A stretch of DNA of 64,000 bases from Acanthopleura granulata (taxonomy: Eukaryota; Mollusca; Polyplacophora; Chitonida; Chitonidae): assembly GCA_016165875.1 (NCBI GenBank), contig JABBOT010000010.1, positions 15,973,994 through 16,037,993 of the forward strand, in the 5' to 3' direction. The translations under genes and the position numbers were made by a program. The notes under the pieces were generated by a model that was given only the letters and a program-made list of their open reading frames with translations, searched no databases and was not told where the DNA came from. This document shows positions 1 to 12,800 of this stretch, one piece after another (position 1 is the stretch's first letter; each line of letters starts with the position of its first letter).

Positions 1-1799
1 GTGCCAAGTCCATGATGACCTGGATACTTCAGGCATACCCCGAAAGACTTATGACATCAGAACATGAAGGACATACTGAAGATATTTATTTCACCTACAT
101 GTTACATGTGCAATACCACATTTTACAACAGTACTTAGTCTACCAACCCCTTTCAAACAATGAAAAGGTTGAACAAGAAGTTTAAAACATTTCACTTTCT
201 TTATATTATTGTGACATTTTTGCAATTTTGTAGATCAATAATAATATCTTCTAAAGAAACTAGAATACAATCCTGTGAGACAAAAATAAAACTCCATACT
301 TCAACTGGTATATTATATTCTCTTTAATGCATCATTGTGAGTGCTTAGGGTGCCAGCAGGGATTCTATTCATAAAACTCCCTCGGACTTTCCAGTCAAAC
401 CTTAAGCTGCCGACTATGGTATGAGGTTACAAGTCTTTTGCTTCTATGCAATTTGAAATAAGCGCCAAACATCTTTCAACCAAAACAGGTCAGATTTAAA
501 GTCATGGAGCATCACATTAATCTGCCGAGATTTGTAAAGATTTCATTCATTTTAACTGTACCAAAGTTAGGAATGCGGTTCTATACTTAATGAATATTTC
601 ACGAGGGTCAAAAGTGACTTTTGCATTTAATTAACTTAAGCACCTTTAAACAAACGGCGAATTTACTGTCATCGCATTTTTTCACCCGTTTTCGTTATAA
701 AGAGATGACTTATCACTTGTGCACGACAGAGGGTTGTACATCAGAACTCCAGGAAATAGCCATATGGGGCACCATACGAAATTCCTGCAATTATGTGATG
801 TGGAAACAGCTTAAGTGTGCACTCTGCAATAAGCCGGTAAACGAAAGGTTTTTCGAGGAAAAGCAGGACATATTATAACGTAAAAGTCATAAGACATCCA
901 AAAGTTTAGTCAATTAAAATCATACTGCCTTCCGCTATTTCTGAGCTACATTTTTTTGAAAATAATTTAATTGTGAAATAATTAGAAAGTGTCATTATAA
1001 CGCCTAGCAAGTCCTTGGTTGACACCAAACCTATCATCTGTTGCTCAGACAAGAAAATAGATAATGTGCAAAGGGCGTAAGAACTGTTGTTCATGACCCC
1101 TAAACTCGTTTTCACTAGACGATTCGAATGATTCAGACGAAGAGAGAATGTTATAACATAGCTAAAGCGCTTTATCCATTGTATCCGTTACGAGATGAAA
1201 GCAAATTGCTTGTACGATTACCTCCAGTAAATCGTTGGTATGCTGTAAAACAATATAAGGCAATGATCACCAGCTATTATCACACGCCATTAACTGTATT
1301 CGTGACAACCTCTCCTTGCACAAAACAGAATAAGTAAACCATTAACAGCAAATAGGAAGAGGCTGAAATAGAGCAGTATGGGTGGTCATGTTTGTTATAT
1401 GAGCTTACATGCTAAGTTTCAACTGTCATATGTCAGTCATGCAGACGAACAATTTACTCCCAAATAAACAGGAAAGATGAAATTGTGAGTCGATAAAGAC
1501 AGCAGAACTTTTTCATTACACAAATGTATAAACCAAGCTTCAGTTTCGTTGCCACTTTTTACTGTCTAAGAATCTAAATACCGTAAGTTAAAGGTATTCA
1601 AGGAAATGTATGCCTCGTTCGAGTACAAGACAGGTGAGAAACTTGTATACCAAAGGTACCCTTTGGCCAGTGACGCAGTGGTAGTTCCAGTCAACGCATG
1701 GGTGAACACTGCTCTCCACAATACATACTTCACATGTATACATAAGTGATGCCTGACCTGTTTGCCTTCAAAACTGCAAAATCTACTTCACCAGAGCCG
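1..1799. other. No gene recognised
   Basis: AT-rich sequence. Short open frames exist on both strands (for example 621-878) but none resembles a protein family or has exon-like borders in phase with the WD40 gene. If that gene continues, its final exon could lie here or beyond base 1. Confidence 0.5.
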
Positions 1800-3070
1800 G
1801 GCATATGGGTTTAGACTGACCATATCAACTGGAAACATTCCAACAACACTGAAGTGTAGCCAGACACACCTGGGTTTGCACTGACCATATCAAATGCAGT
1901 GTAGTCAGAGACACAAAGGTTTGCAGTGATCATATCAACTCCAGTGTAGCCAGACATACCTGGATTTGCATTGTCCATATCAACTCCAGTGTAGCCAGAC
2001 ATACCTGGGTTTGCACTGACCATATCAATGGCAGTGTAGCCAGACATACCTGGGTTTGCACTGACCATATCAATTCCAGTGTAGCCAGATATACCTGCAT
2101 TTGTACAGACCATATCAACTGCAGTGTAGCCAGACATACCTGGGTTTGTACTGACCATATCAACTGCAGTGCAGCCAGACATACCTGGGTTTGCACTGAC
2201 CATATCAACTGCAGTGTAGCCAGAATTACATGGGTTTGTACTGACCATATCAACTGCAGTGTAGCCAGACATACCTGGGTTTGTACTGACCATATCAACT
2301 GCAGTGTAGCCAGACATACCTACATTTGTACTGACCATATCAAATGCAGTGTAGCCAGACACACCTGGGTTTACACTGACCATATCAACTCCAGTGTAGC
2401 CTGACACACCTGGGTTTGCACTGACCATATCAACTGCAGTGTAGCCAGAAACACCTAGGGTTTGCACTGACCATATCAACTGCAGTGTAGCCAGACATAC
2501 CTGGGTTTGTACAGGCCATATCAACTGCAGTGCACCCAGACATACCTGGGTTTGCACTGATCATATCAACTGCAGTGTAGCTAGAAACACCTGGGTTTGC
2601 ACTGACCATATCAACTGCAGTGTAGCCAGACATACCTGGGTTTGTACAGGCCATATCAACTGCAGTGCACCCAGACACACCTGGGTTTGCACTGATCATA
2701 TCAACTGCAGTGTAGCTACATACATTGGCTTGCAATGACCAGAATAGCTGCAACACTGCAGTGTAGACAGACATACCTGGTCTTGCACTGACCAGAGCAG
2801 CTTCAACACTGCAGTCAGTTGTAACACTTTGGTGGAGCCAGACATACTTTGGTTTACTCTTACCAGATCAACTGTAACATTCCAGTGTAGCAAGACATAA
2901 ATGTCATGGTTTTCCACTGTCCAGATCAATGAATTCACAATGAACAGATCAACCATAAAACACCACCATAACCTGACATATATGGGTTTGCAATGAATAG
3001 ATCAACTGTAACACTGTGTTAATTAGAGGCAATACATAGCTTTCCCTTACACTGACCAGAAACACTGGAA
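1800..3070. repeat. 45-bp minisatellite, about 21 regular units plus degenerate edge
   Basis: Consensus in pieces: CATATCAACTGCAGTGTAGC, then CAGACATACCTGGGTTTGCA, then CTGAC, 45 bp in all. Units are regular from about 1815 to 2770 and decay to about 3070 with insertions. Because 45 is a multiple of three, the minus strand stays open for 248 codons (2557-1811) as a 15-residue repeat SANPGMSGYTAVDMV. It lies downstream of the last recognised WD40 exon of the minus-strand gene. I take it as non-coding satellite. Confidence 0.93.
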
Positions 3071-3091
3071 ACAGTGAAGAAAAAGGAAAAG

Positions 3092-3092
<1 letters not shown>

Positions 3093-3126
<34 letters not shown>
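3093..3126. repeat. (TA)n microsatellite
   Basis: About 17 uninterrupted AT dinucleotides follow AAAAGCTA and precede a tRNA-like repeat on the opposite strand. Confidence 0.95.
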
Positions 3127-3129
<3 letters not shown>

Positions 3130-3225
3130 GGAAGACAAGTTGTCTTAAATGGCCGCGCAATCCTCACATGATTGTCATTCATTACTTATTGTACCAAGGT
3201 CATATTAACAGTGAATCTAGGAGAA

Positions 3226-3325
3226 ATTCACAAATTCTTTGTCCAAGGCTGGGATTGAACCTGTATCTCATAGTGATTGAAAGACAACTAACTCTACCAC
3301 ACAGCCACAACCCACTCACCCTTGT
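3226..3325 (-). mobile_element. tRNA-like SINE head, minus strand
   Basis: Read on the minus strand, the segment has an A-box-like TGGCTGTGTGGTAGAGTTAG and a B-box-like GGTTCAATCCC about 35 bp later, the internal RNA polymerase III promoter of tRNA-derived SINEs. Acceptor-stem pairing was not found, so a functional tRNA is unlikely. The nearby (TA)n tract may mark its tail. Confidence 0.5.
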
Positions 3326-3828
3326 CATATATGGCAAGTGTTTAAAATGATATTTAAGTTCCAATTAACTGATTCATCATGTTACATAAATGTACATTTC
3401 AAATTTATTCAGAAACATACAGGGTCTGTGTTTTGGTTTCTTTTTTTTTTTTAGGTCCCTGTTTCTCCTTTAAATATACATCATTCCATTTGTTCCAAGC
3501 AGTATGGTCAAAAGACATCTGATCAAAGACTGCTATTACATTGTGCAGAAGCACATATCCATCTGCATTCTTAGTAACTAACGCAGTCCATTATCAAGTT
3601 TTCCAAAACAGTTGATGCATGTGCCATTGTAACTAGTCCCATGAAATGTACATCAGCTATCTCTATTCAGGAACAGAAAAGCTGTAGCCGGTTTAGGAGT
3701 GTGCAGTAGCAGTCCCGCAGAGCTATTCTAAATACTTGCCCAGAAGATCAAACGCTGACTGGGTGCTGTTGCTGGCAATAGTGATATGGGAGTTGTAGTA
3801 ACGAGAGGGGAGTGATGAAGACACTCAC

Positions 3829-6800
3829 CAGCACTGATAAGACGGCCTCCTGCATTCCCTCAAACACCTGCAAAAGCTGCAGGGTGTGGATGTTAGTCAG
3901 ACGCAGTGTCCTGTGGGGAAGAGAAAACACACCAGTTAGGATTGACACTGTGAAACAGCAAAGGTGAACCTGTCAGGCCTGAACTCAGTCCGCACTTCTC
4001 CAGAATCCATGGTTGCGTTTGAAGTGAAGCCCTGTTATACAACACACTGATTGGATGTGAAAAGGGAATGGATCACCCTGTTCGGAACTAATTGGCATAA
4101 CAGCAGCCAAACAAGTCATCTGGCTAACACAAAACTGAAAAATATATTATATACTTGCACCATGAGAAATATTATAAATAAGCCTCTGCATATGTGTAGA
4201 TGTTAGTCTTTAGTTGGAGGGGGGTAAAGGAGTAGACAAGGTGTAATACATCAGCAGCTGTCCGGAGCCTGTCACTTGTGAACCCTTTCCCCTAACAGCT
4301 CCCCTGTCTAGCTAACTCTGTCAGCTTGTACTTACCCACCCACCAGCTCACCAGGCTTCCCTTTCAACACATATTTAAATATCAATTTATTCATTTGCAG
4401 ATACTTTGTCAGATACAGCACAAGTAAAGGCAACGATAATTGATTTAGCTGACCTGGGTCTTATCACAGGAATTCCGAGAAGGAAAATTCACTGAGACAT
4501 GTGACGTCTGTATCCTAACCAGACACAGTCTACTGCCTACTGCCAAGTTTTTGCTCCTTCATTTCCACCTGAGTTGACAGTATTCACTGAAAGGCTTGTG
4601 ATAATTAACAAATTAAACACAGACGTGTAAAGTACGTACAGTTACCGCATGCTCACCATCACTAAGACTGGCTATAAGATTACCTAACAACAGTAATGAC
4701 ATGTGACAGACAAAACCAAAACTTTGGGTGGGTGGTACATGGAACTGTAAAAAGACCAGAGTGTAGGAGCTTTGCAGGCCAAGCCCACAGTTACAAGTGC
4801 ATTATGTGAAGGATAAGCAGTTTTTCAAGGCTACCTTTTATGGAGAAATCTTCCCATTTTCAACCAATGTCTGTCCCTCTGTTTTATGAAGAAACAGAAA
4901 ACTCCCACTACCTAGTAATTTAATTCAATGTCCCATTCTGTCCTCACAAGGATTCATGAGCTTTAATTATAAGAGAAAAGTCTGTATGGGTTCATTTTAA
5001 TATCAAACATTTGTTCCCTTTAACCCACTTACTGGCTCTAGAAAGATCCTCCTATCTCTGAATTATATTTACTACTTGTAGGTATGGCAAACAGGATGAA
5101 CTATGCATTTAATATACATAAAGAAAGTGACAATTCACTCTGAATGAAGTTTGACACTCTTACAGACAGAGAGGTTCATTGTAAACTAAGATAATAAAGT
5201 GAATTAATCATCAGCAAGAATAGTGGCCGCTGAATTAGATTGCAGGTGAGCTGCATTCTCGGCGAACCTCATCAATAATCCAGCTCAGTGGAGGTAAATA
5301 GACCATCACAGTCAGTGGTTACAGACCTAGTTTACACACAAGTCTTGCCTGTGCTGACTGCCAATTAGGGAGAGTTACCTGGGTACAAGAACCACCTGTA
5401 GGAAAGCTGGGCCGGAGAGTGCGGAGTGGAGTACCACAGGGTTCAGTGCTCAGCTTACCACTCAACATGAATGCTGTGCGCCTTATAAACAGTCTCTAAT
5501 AATACAGCCATATGGTCGGGCACATGGATACGGATGTGTAAAGAGATCCACACAACACCGCCTGCAGATATCCAGTTTGATTTGTACTAGTCTGATGGTG
5601 GGGAGCAAAACCAGCCAGCCTTCAGGGATCTGACAAACACCAGTTGCTCCCCACTTGTGTTTTTGTGAAAAACCAATGGTGCAATTGACATATATTGGAA
5701 ATCACATCAATATCTGATCTGGAATCAATTCATATTTATTACATCATTCTATCAGCAAGTTTAGAGTGTGGTTCTTAAAAGCACTGCCTTTTATTTTGAT
5801 TGAAGCAACTTTTATAAAATTTCATGAATGGTTCATAGGCTATCATCTTTGATTTTTTTATTTTGTCCTTTCAATTTTAAATCACAAAAGTAATACATTC
5901 AGTCAGTTACTTTTACTTTATCCTTGTCAGTAAAAATTTGATGTGTGACTGAGGAGAAATATTGACATTCCAGGCAAGGTCTGTTCAGCTGTTGGTGGTT
6001 GTTGCTGGTTAAGGAAATGAAGACGAGCCCAATGGGAGGGCTGCACTATATCAGTGTCTATCTTTGTAAACAGAAGCACTGGCCAGACATTAGCCACTGA
6101 CATCATTCTACATACAGTTAATGTTGGGAAGATTTAAAACAAGGAACAAGATCTGGAAGGAGTGGTACTGTGAAGGTCACTTAGGGCACCAACACAATCC
6201 TATCAGTAACATTTACATCTCATGGCACCCACAAGAGTGACCATTTGTGTTCTTAAGTACATCAAGTGCAAATGTTCACTTAGTCACAAAACTGTTACTC
6301 AACTAAAAATTGATAGGGATAGGTTTTGGTGTCAAAGCAAATCAACATAAAAGCATATATGTGATTGGATTCCTGGCTGAGCCATGTTAATCTATAACAG
6401 AAGCAAAACAGACTATGGCCTTCAGGCATCTTCCAAGCACTCACTGATATTGGCACAGGTAGACCCACACAAAAGGGAGCAGCTACAATGTAGTTTGACT
6501 GTTCTAATTGGTTACGAATGTAAGACCTTCCATGCCACTTCACTCAAAGCAGGAGATTACCATACTGCAGCCTAAAGTGAAACATTCATAATACAACTGT
6601 ATGTACATACGGTTTACAAATGAATAACAGAATTCTCGTCCGGCAAATGCCCCACAAACCTTTGTGGAAAGTCAAAATTGTTGACTGGCAAATTCTATGC
6701 AAATCCTCAGATGTGTGCAGTGTAAGTGTTTGATGGGATGAAAGCACAGAGGTCTGTAAGGTGATGGCTGGTTATCCTGCAAAGATCTAAGTTGGTGAGG

Positions 6801-9800
6801 GCATGAGCAGAGCCAAATATACTTGTGTATACACATACCTACTCTACACTAGTGATATATATATACACCTTTGTAGTAATTGCAAACAGATGATATGAGT
6901 AACTCATGATAACCTTCAAAAGTATCCACTAACAACATATGTACTAGCAAATGCTTCTATCTGTTCACTCAGACGATACGAGCATCTTGGCCTGGAGAAA
7001 AATTCTCCTTAATTGCTCAAAGTTCATTTAACAAATACTAGGGTTTGTGACACACAAAACATTTGTCTTCTGGATCGGAGGGAAAAAAAAGAGTTAATGG
7101 TTGAGAGAGGAATTTGCAAGTGGTTACAGCTCTCTGTAGACTGGTTGGACTGGCTGAGTATGTTATTGTTCTAACTAAGTTTGAGTGCTGTCAGACAACA
7201 GAGAGTCAGGAATTAATTACACCTTTCTCCCCCTCAATCCACCTGAGCTCTGTCCTATCTCCACACACTGATTCTTATTAATCTCAGGTAATTACTTCAT
7301 GAATCAATTGAAGCAGCACTTGGCCAGGATGCAGTGACAGGGGCATAATTATATAGCACCTTTATTGCTTATGTCTGCTTGCTGAGTGTGCTATGAAGAG
7401 AGGGTCAGCTGGTTATAGCTATCCATCTTCAGTGCTTTTTACCTCCACCTGTCACACTGAGATCACTTAAGGATCCACTTCCACGCACAGGTGTTACACA
7501 AGGGATACCATAATTATAGGTGAAAAAATAAACAGTCTGTAATAGTACAACACATCTCCTGACAGCATATCCATCAACATAGAGCCTAAAACATCTTCGA
7601 GTCTTCCTGGACAAAACAGCATGAAAAAACCTCTCGTTGAAGCAGAAAAACCCACTGCTAAGAGATCCTTCTGAAATAGGACAAGTGAATTCCTTTCCAG
7701 CAAATCAGCAGTAAATGGAGATGTTTAAGGGTGCTGAATACACCACTACAGACGAAGGCAAAAGAAAAAGTGTTGTTGACAGAGAAATAAGGTCAACCAT
7801 TTTGTCAGCAGGAAACATTGTGTATATTTGGAGAGTATACAATGTCACACCTGCAGACTTGGGTTTAGTCCCCAATAAACCTAACAATCTCTATCTTTAT
7901 TGAGGTAAGAGTTTTATATACTAAGAGTCCTCTTCGCTAAGAGAAGGCCTATAAATCACCCTGCCTCTTAATGGACTATCATGTGTCTCAGTCAGAGTTT
8001 GTCCAGTCATCCACACATAAACCAGGACACATGGGGATCATCTCATAGGCCTGAGTCCACAACAAGCAGCTGGTGGTATATACCATGTTATGTCCAATCA
8101 TTCACTGGGGTGATCCTCCAGACCTCAGAAAACACCACATATACATTCACTGTCTTCCCTGAAGCAGGACTGGTGATCTATACATAAACCAGGACACAGA
8201 GAATTCATTTCTGAGACCTCAGTCCACAGCAAGCAGATCCATGTCCTTCAGGCATAAATCATGATGTGCGCAGTCATTTTCCAGAGATGATCTTATATAT
8301 ACACATAGAGATCACTGTCCTCCCTGAAGACTGGCCATACACACATAAATCAGGACAGACAGATCATCTCACAGGACTGCATCCCCAACACACTGGTCCA
8401 TATACTTAAGGCACAAACGTGTCATTCAAAGAGGCGATCATGCAGTGATGCAAACAAAACTAACAAACTTTGCAAAGGACACCCAGCTGACTCAGGTTAA
8501 ATCTATGCAGTGACCAAGAAAGACAACAAAAATCATACAGATCATCCAAAATACCCAACAAAGTCCTTCCCAAAACCCAGTTGATGCAGGTTATATCATG
8601 TAATTATCCACAAAAACAAAAACAAGACTCCCAAAGATATTCCCTGAGACCCCACAATATATGTATAATGTCCCAATTGACATAGGTATTTTCCAGGCAT
8701 TCATGCACAAAAACCACAAGACCCACAGAATACTCTTTCCATTTATTTATTTATTTATTTGATTGGGATACTCAAGAATAATACTCAAGAATATTTCCCC
8801 TCTACAACAGCGGCCAGCATTTTGGTGGGAGGAAACTAGGCAGAGCCCAGAATACACACGACCATCCTGCAGGTTGCTGGGAGACCAGCATACAGCTGGA
8901 GAGGAAGCCTAGCATCAGCTGCACTTGAACTCACATGGATCGCACTGGTGAGAGATACCTGGGTCATTACGCCGTGCTGGCACACTACCCTCCTGGGCCA
9001 CAAAGGCCCCAATCTTTCCACAGGTTCTTGACCATGCACTTCAGACAGATGCAACGTTTTCAGGCCTAACATGTACACACAGATTCTGTCTTTAACACTC
9101 AATCATTATTCACTGTAATTAAAATTCTGATCAACAAAGGGGTTTATTGTCGTATGCGGAAAATTTTGATAAAACTATCATTCTGTGCAATTCAATTTCA
9201 CTACAGGCACTGTAACATGTTTTCAGATTAAACTAGATCCTCTACACTACATGAATATAAATTTACACCTGATGGTTATTATTCCTCTGGGATAGTGAAA
9301 ATACAACGGCAAAAACAGAGGATGACAGATTCTGTGCTCCCCTCTACTCTATCACTATTATACATGGCCACAGGCCAACACAAACATAATCAACCATCAC
9401 CATTGTTTTGTCCCAGCATCAAAGCAGTGGGAAATGATCCGTAGATAACACATTATGTGATAAGCCTATAATTTAGCATTATACAACAAAGTATTTAATA
9501 ATAATGACTTAGCCACCACCTGATTAATCACATCCATACAGATATACAGCCTGTTGATATCTACCTGGGAACAGGCCATGGCTGAGCGGATAAGGTGCTA
9601 GTCACAACACCACTGGAGATGTTGGTTCAACCCCAGGCTTGGACAAGAGATCTTTTGGATTCCCCTGCTCTCATTGTTCTCAGGGTCTTGGCGGTAATAA
9701 GCTGTTCACAGTGCTTTTTCACATGAATTTCAATGGGACCACTTTTCTTCCTTCAACATGACATGTCACCATATGGTATATTTCACTTAACATGTATATG

Positions 9801-12800
9801 TCAGGTTAATGGGTGGCGGAAACCTGAGTGGATTCATCACACCTTTCCAAGTAACTGACAAACCTTCTGGCTTAAAGCCACAGCCAAACCAGCAAGATCT
9901 GGGTTTGAACCTGTAACATCATTGCTCAAAGGAATACAGAATTTTGGCAGATGCAATTAATGCATTTTGTCAGACTATTAACTACTATTGCCTATTACCT
10001 CATTAAATGTAAAAATTGATTCCACTGTGTATAATATATGGAATCTCAAGATTACACCAGGACAAACTTAAACAGAAAACTTGAGTTTGACTGTTATAAC
10101 AAGAGGCTCACAGTTATTTCCCTTGTTTTGAACACAACTTTCAACTCAGAGAAACCAACCCATAAATAATAGTCATAGTCCAACACAAAACACACAACTC
10201 CTTCCAGAAATACTTCTGAGCTACATCAATTCTTATTCAGACACCACCAAAACCTTTAAAGCTGAAACATAACTTCGTTTGTTGTAAAACTATGAAAAAA
10301 AATAATTCATGTTATGATATGTACAAAAAAGTATTGAAATTGTTAAAATTGTAATAAATAAAGTTTGTTATAAATCTGCTCTGTGATTAGATATTAATCC
10401 AGTTAGGGTTGTCAGTGCAAATGTATCACAATTACAGCCTTTACAGAGTTGCAACAAAGCAAGCGCAAATTCTTGATAGCTGCGACATCTGGCAGAAAAG
10501 TCAATGTCATCTGCACTTAGGCTGTAAAAGTACAATAAAGTTTATTTACTTTGAACATGCATAATGTTTGTAGCCTATAGTTAAAACTTGAACTTGTCAG
10601 GTTATAGGATTTGACACTTCAAAAGAAGAATAGAACACAGTACAACTTTTTCTAATTCACTGTTCATATATAAAAGGGGCAAATAATATGAAAGGTATAT
10701 ATGGCTAAAGTTGCAGCGTCAATAAGCCATCCAACTGATAACCCTCTATTCTAATTACCTGAGAAATTAGTTATTTCTGCCTAGAGGGCATAACACATTT
10801 ACACAAGGTAAACACCGTTAATTAAAACAATCTTGTCAAATTTCACGCTTATCAGCGTCAGATTTCACACCTGATTTCCTGTGCCTCGGGGAAATCTGTC
10901 TGAGCCACGATAAAACCATGATCAGTATTCTCAGTTTTTCAATTCACACACTGCCACCTCGGATAAACTCATTATCTCTTTAATTAGAAGATAAAAGACA
11001 GGCATTTTTACAAAAAGTAAAAGCTTGTGATGGAAATTAGTTAGCTTTTTTTTTCAGTGAAGAACAAATACCAGTATGATTTAGTGCAAACAGGATTAAG
11101 CAAGAATTAAAATGCACCACAGTCTTCCAATTCATTCGCACAGATTTCTTCTGTAAATGTACACACAATGCTTCATCTGTACACACAATGAAACAATAAT
11201 TATTCTGCACCATAACAGAAAACAGATGGAGTTATCAATGATTCATTAACATTCCACACAGCCTTGTCATCAGATTCTATCAAATCAATCATCAGACTAC
11301 CTGACCAGTGGAATACTAAACATGTCTAACCTCTGGTCGGAAGAGAGTACTATACAATATGTGGATATGTGTACATTCTATTTTATTCACTTCAATTCTG
11401 TAGAGGCTCAGAAGCTGTACTGCTAAACGGCATATACTTGTATATACTACTTTGCCACTATTTTTCTTTTACATACATAATGTCCTCTTTTTTTTTGGTA
11501 ATAGGATTTAACTCAAGATATATGAAGGCATAAAATTAAGGTAGTCGAAAACTATTGATAAAACACACAATTACACCTAATTTTCTATGTTATGTTTCAT
11601 GCAACTTTTACCTCATCCCATTTGGGTAGCCTGTATTCCGTGCCCATGAAGTATTAAGATTAAGAAAACACTGAAGATCATGCCCATATAATTTAGACAG
11701 CGTCAAATTAGAAACAGTGATCACTGTGATTTCCATTAATCCCAAATTTCAAGACCCTTGTTTGTGTATCAGTGCAAACCCTCTAGTTTGGTATGTGTAC
11801 CATATCAGTTAATACTAGATTCTTTGTTTCAAGGTCAACATTTTAGTTATCACCTGTAATTGTCTCAGAACACTTCAAACATCCAACTTCAGTCAGGAAT
11901 ATTCATAAACGTTTCCATATTTACTTGGCAAAGAACAGTTTACAGGGTCAAGAAAACTTACAGACATATAGATCACAATTACTCCTTTTCAGAAGGTGGC
12001 CTCTCTTCACAGCCATGACAGTCATCACTACTAACTCTGACAATTGTGTTCAACCCTGTAAGCTAGCGAATGACTAGAAAAGACAGCAGAATGGACTATG
12101 GCCACAGAGTCCACACTGGAGAAGAGTTACCTGTCCGCTGATCCTGAGAGAACACAGTTTCCATCCATGGCCAGGCAGTTGACAGCTTTTGTGTGACCAG
12201 TGATCACTTTGTAGCAGAGCAAGGTGTTACGGTAGAATATTCTGACTGTTGTGTCGTGAGAGCCAGAGATGCTGAAAAATCAAATAAAGAACGAATAAAT
12301 GGATGATTATGGCTTGACGCCACATCAGCAATATCACAGCCATCTAATTCAGAAAAGATACAGGAACAATTCTTAATATTTTACTGCTAAAACATTCCAA
12401 CAAACTTTACATTCCAATAAACCTTCATGATTGAAGGTGTTTATGCTTCCACAAAATACATGCTGTCGATCAATTCCAGCCAGCTAACTCGAAGTGCCTG
12501 ATGTGCTTGTGCATTTTAAAAGCTCTGTGTCTTCACTTAGGAAAATTACTATTAACACATGAACTTTCTCCAAACAAATGTAATGTTTACAAGAACCTTA
12601 GTTGTATCCTTTGCTAAAAAAGTTTAGAATTTGTTGCTTAACAAATGAACCCACATGTAAATATATTGTCTGGCAGGGAGCCGAGGATGGATTGCACTGA
12701 GAAACGAAAGAGTTAAAATGGCAATGTAGTACACCAGATTCATTCATTTATACACCTACATAACATGGTAAGCATTATGCTACATGCATAATGGTCTAAA

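Larger units (their letters stand above)
3911..12130 (-). other. 8.2-kb intron of the F-box/WD40 gene
   Basis: Bounded by an acceptor (CCCACAG before 3910) and a donor (GTAAC after 12131). It contains the reverse-transcriptase remnant, the 165-bp degenerate repeat and two SINEs. The rest is AT-rich sequence in which I see no exon. Confidence 0.75.

Noticed and set aside
906..1337. Opposed short frames as missing last WD40 exon
   Set aside because: No WD repeat pattern and no acceptor in the required phase.
9577..9650. Functional tRNA gene
   Set aside because: A and B boxes are present but the acceptor ends do not pair and no clean anticodon arm forms; it is joined to a repeat body.
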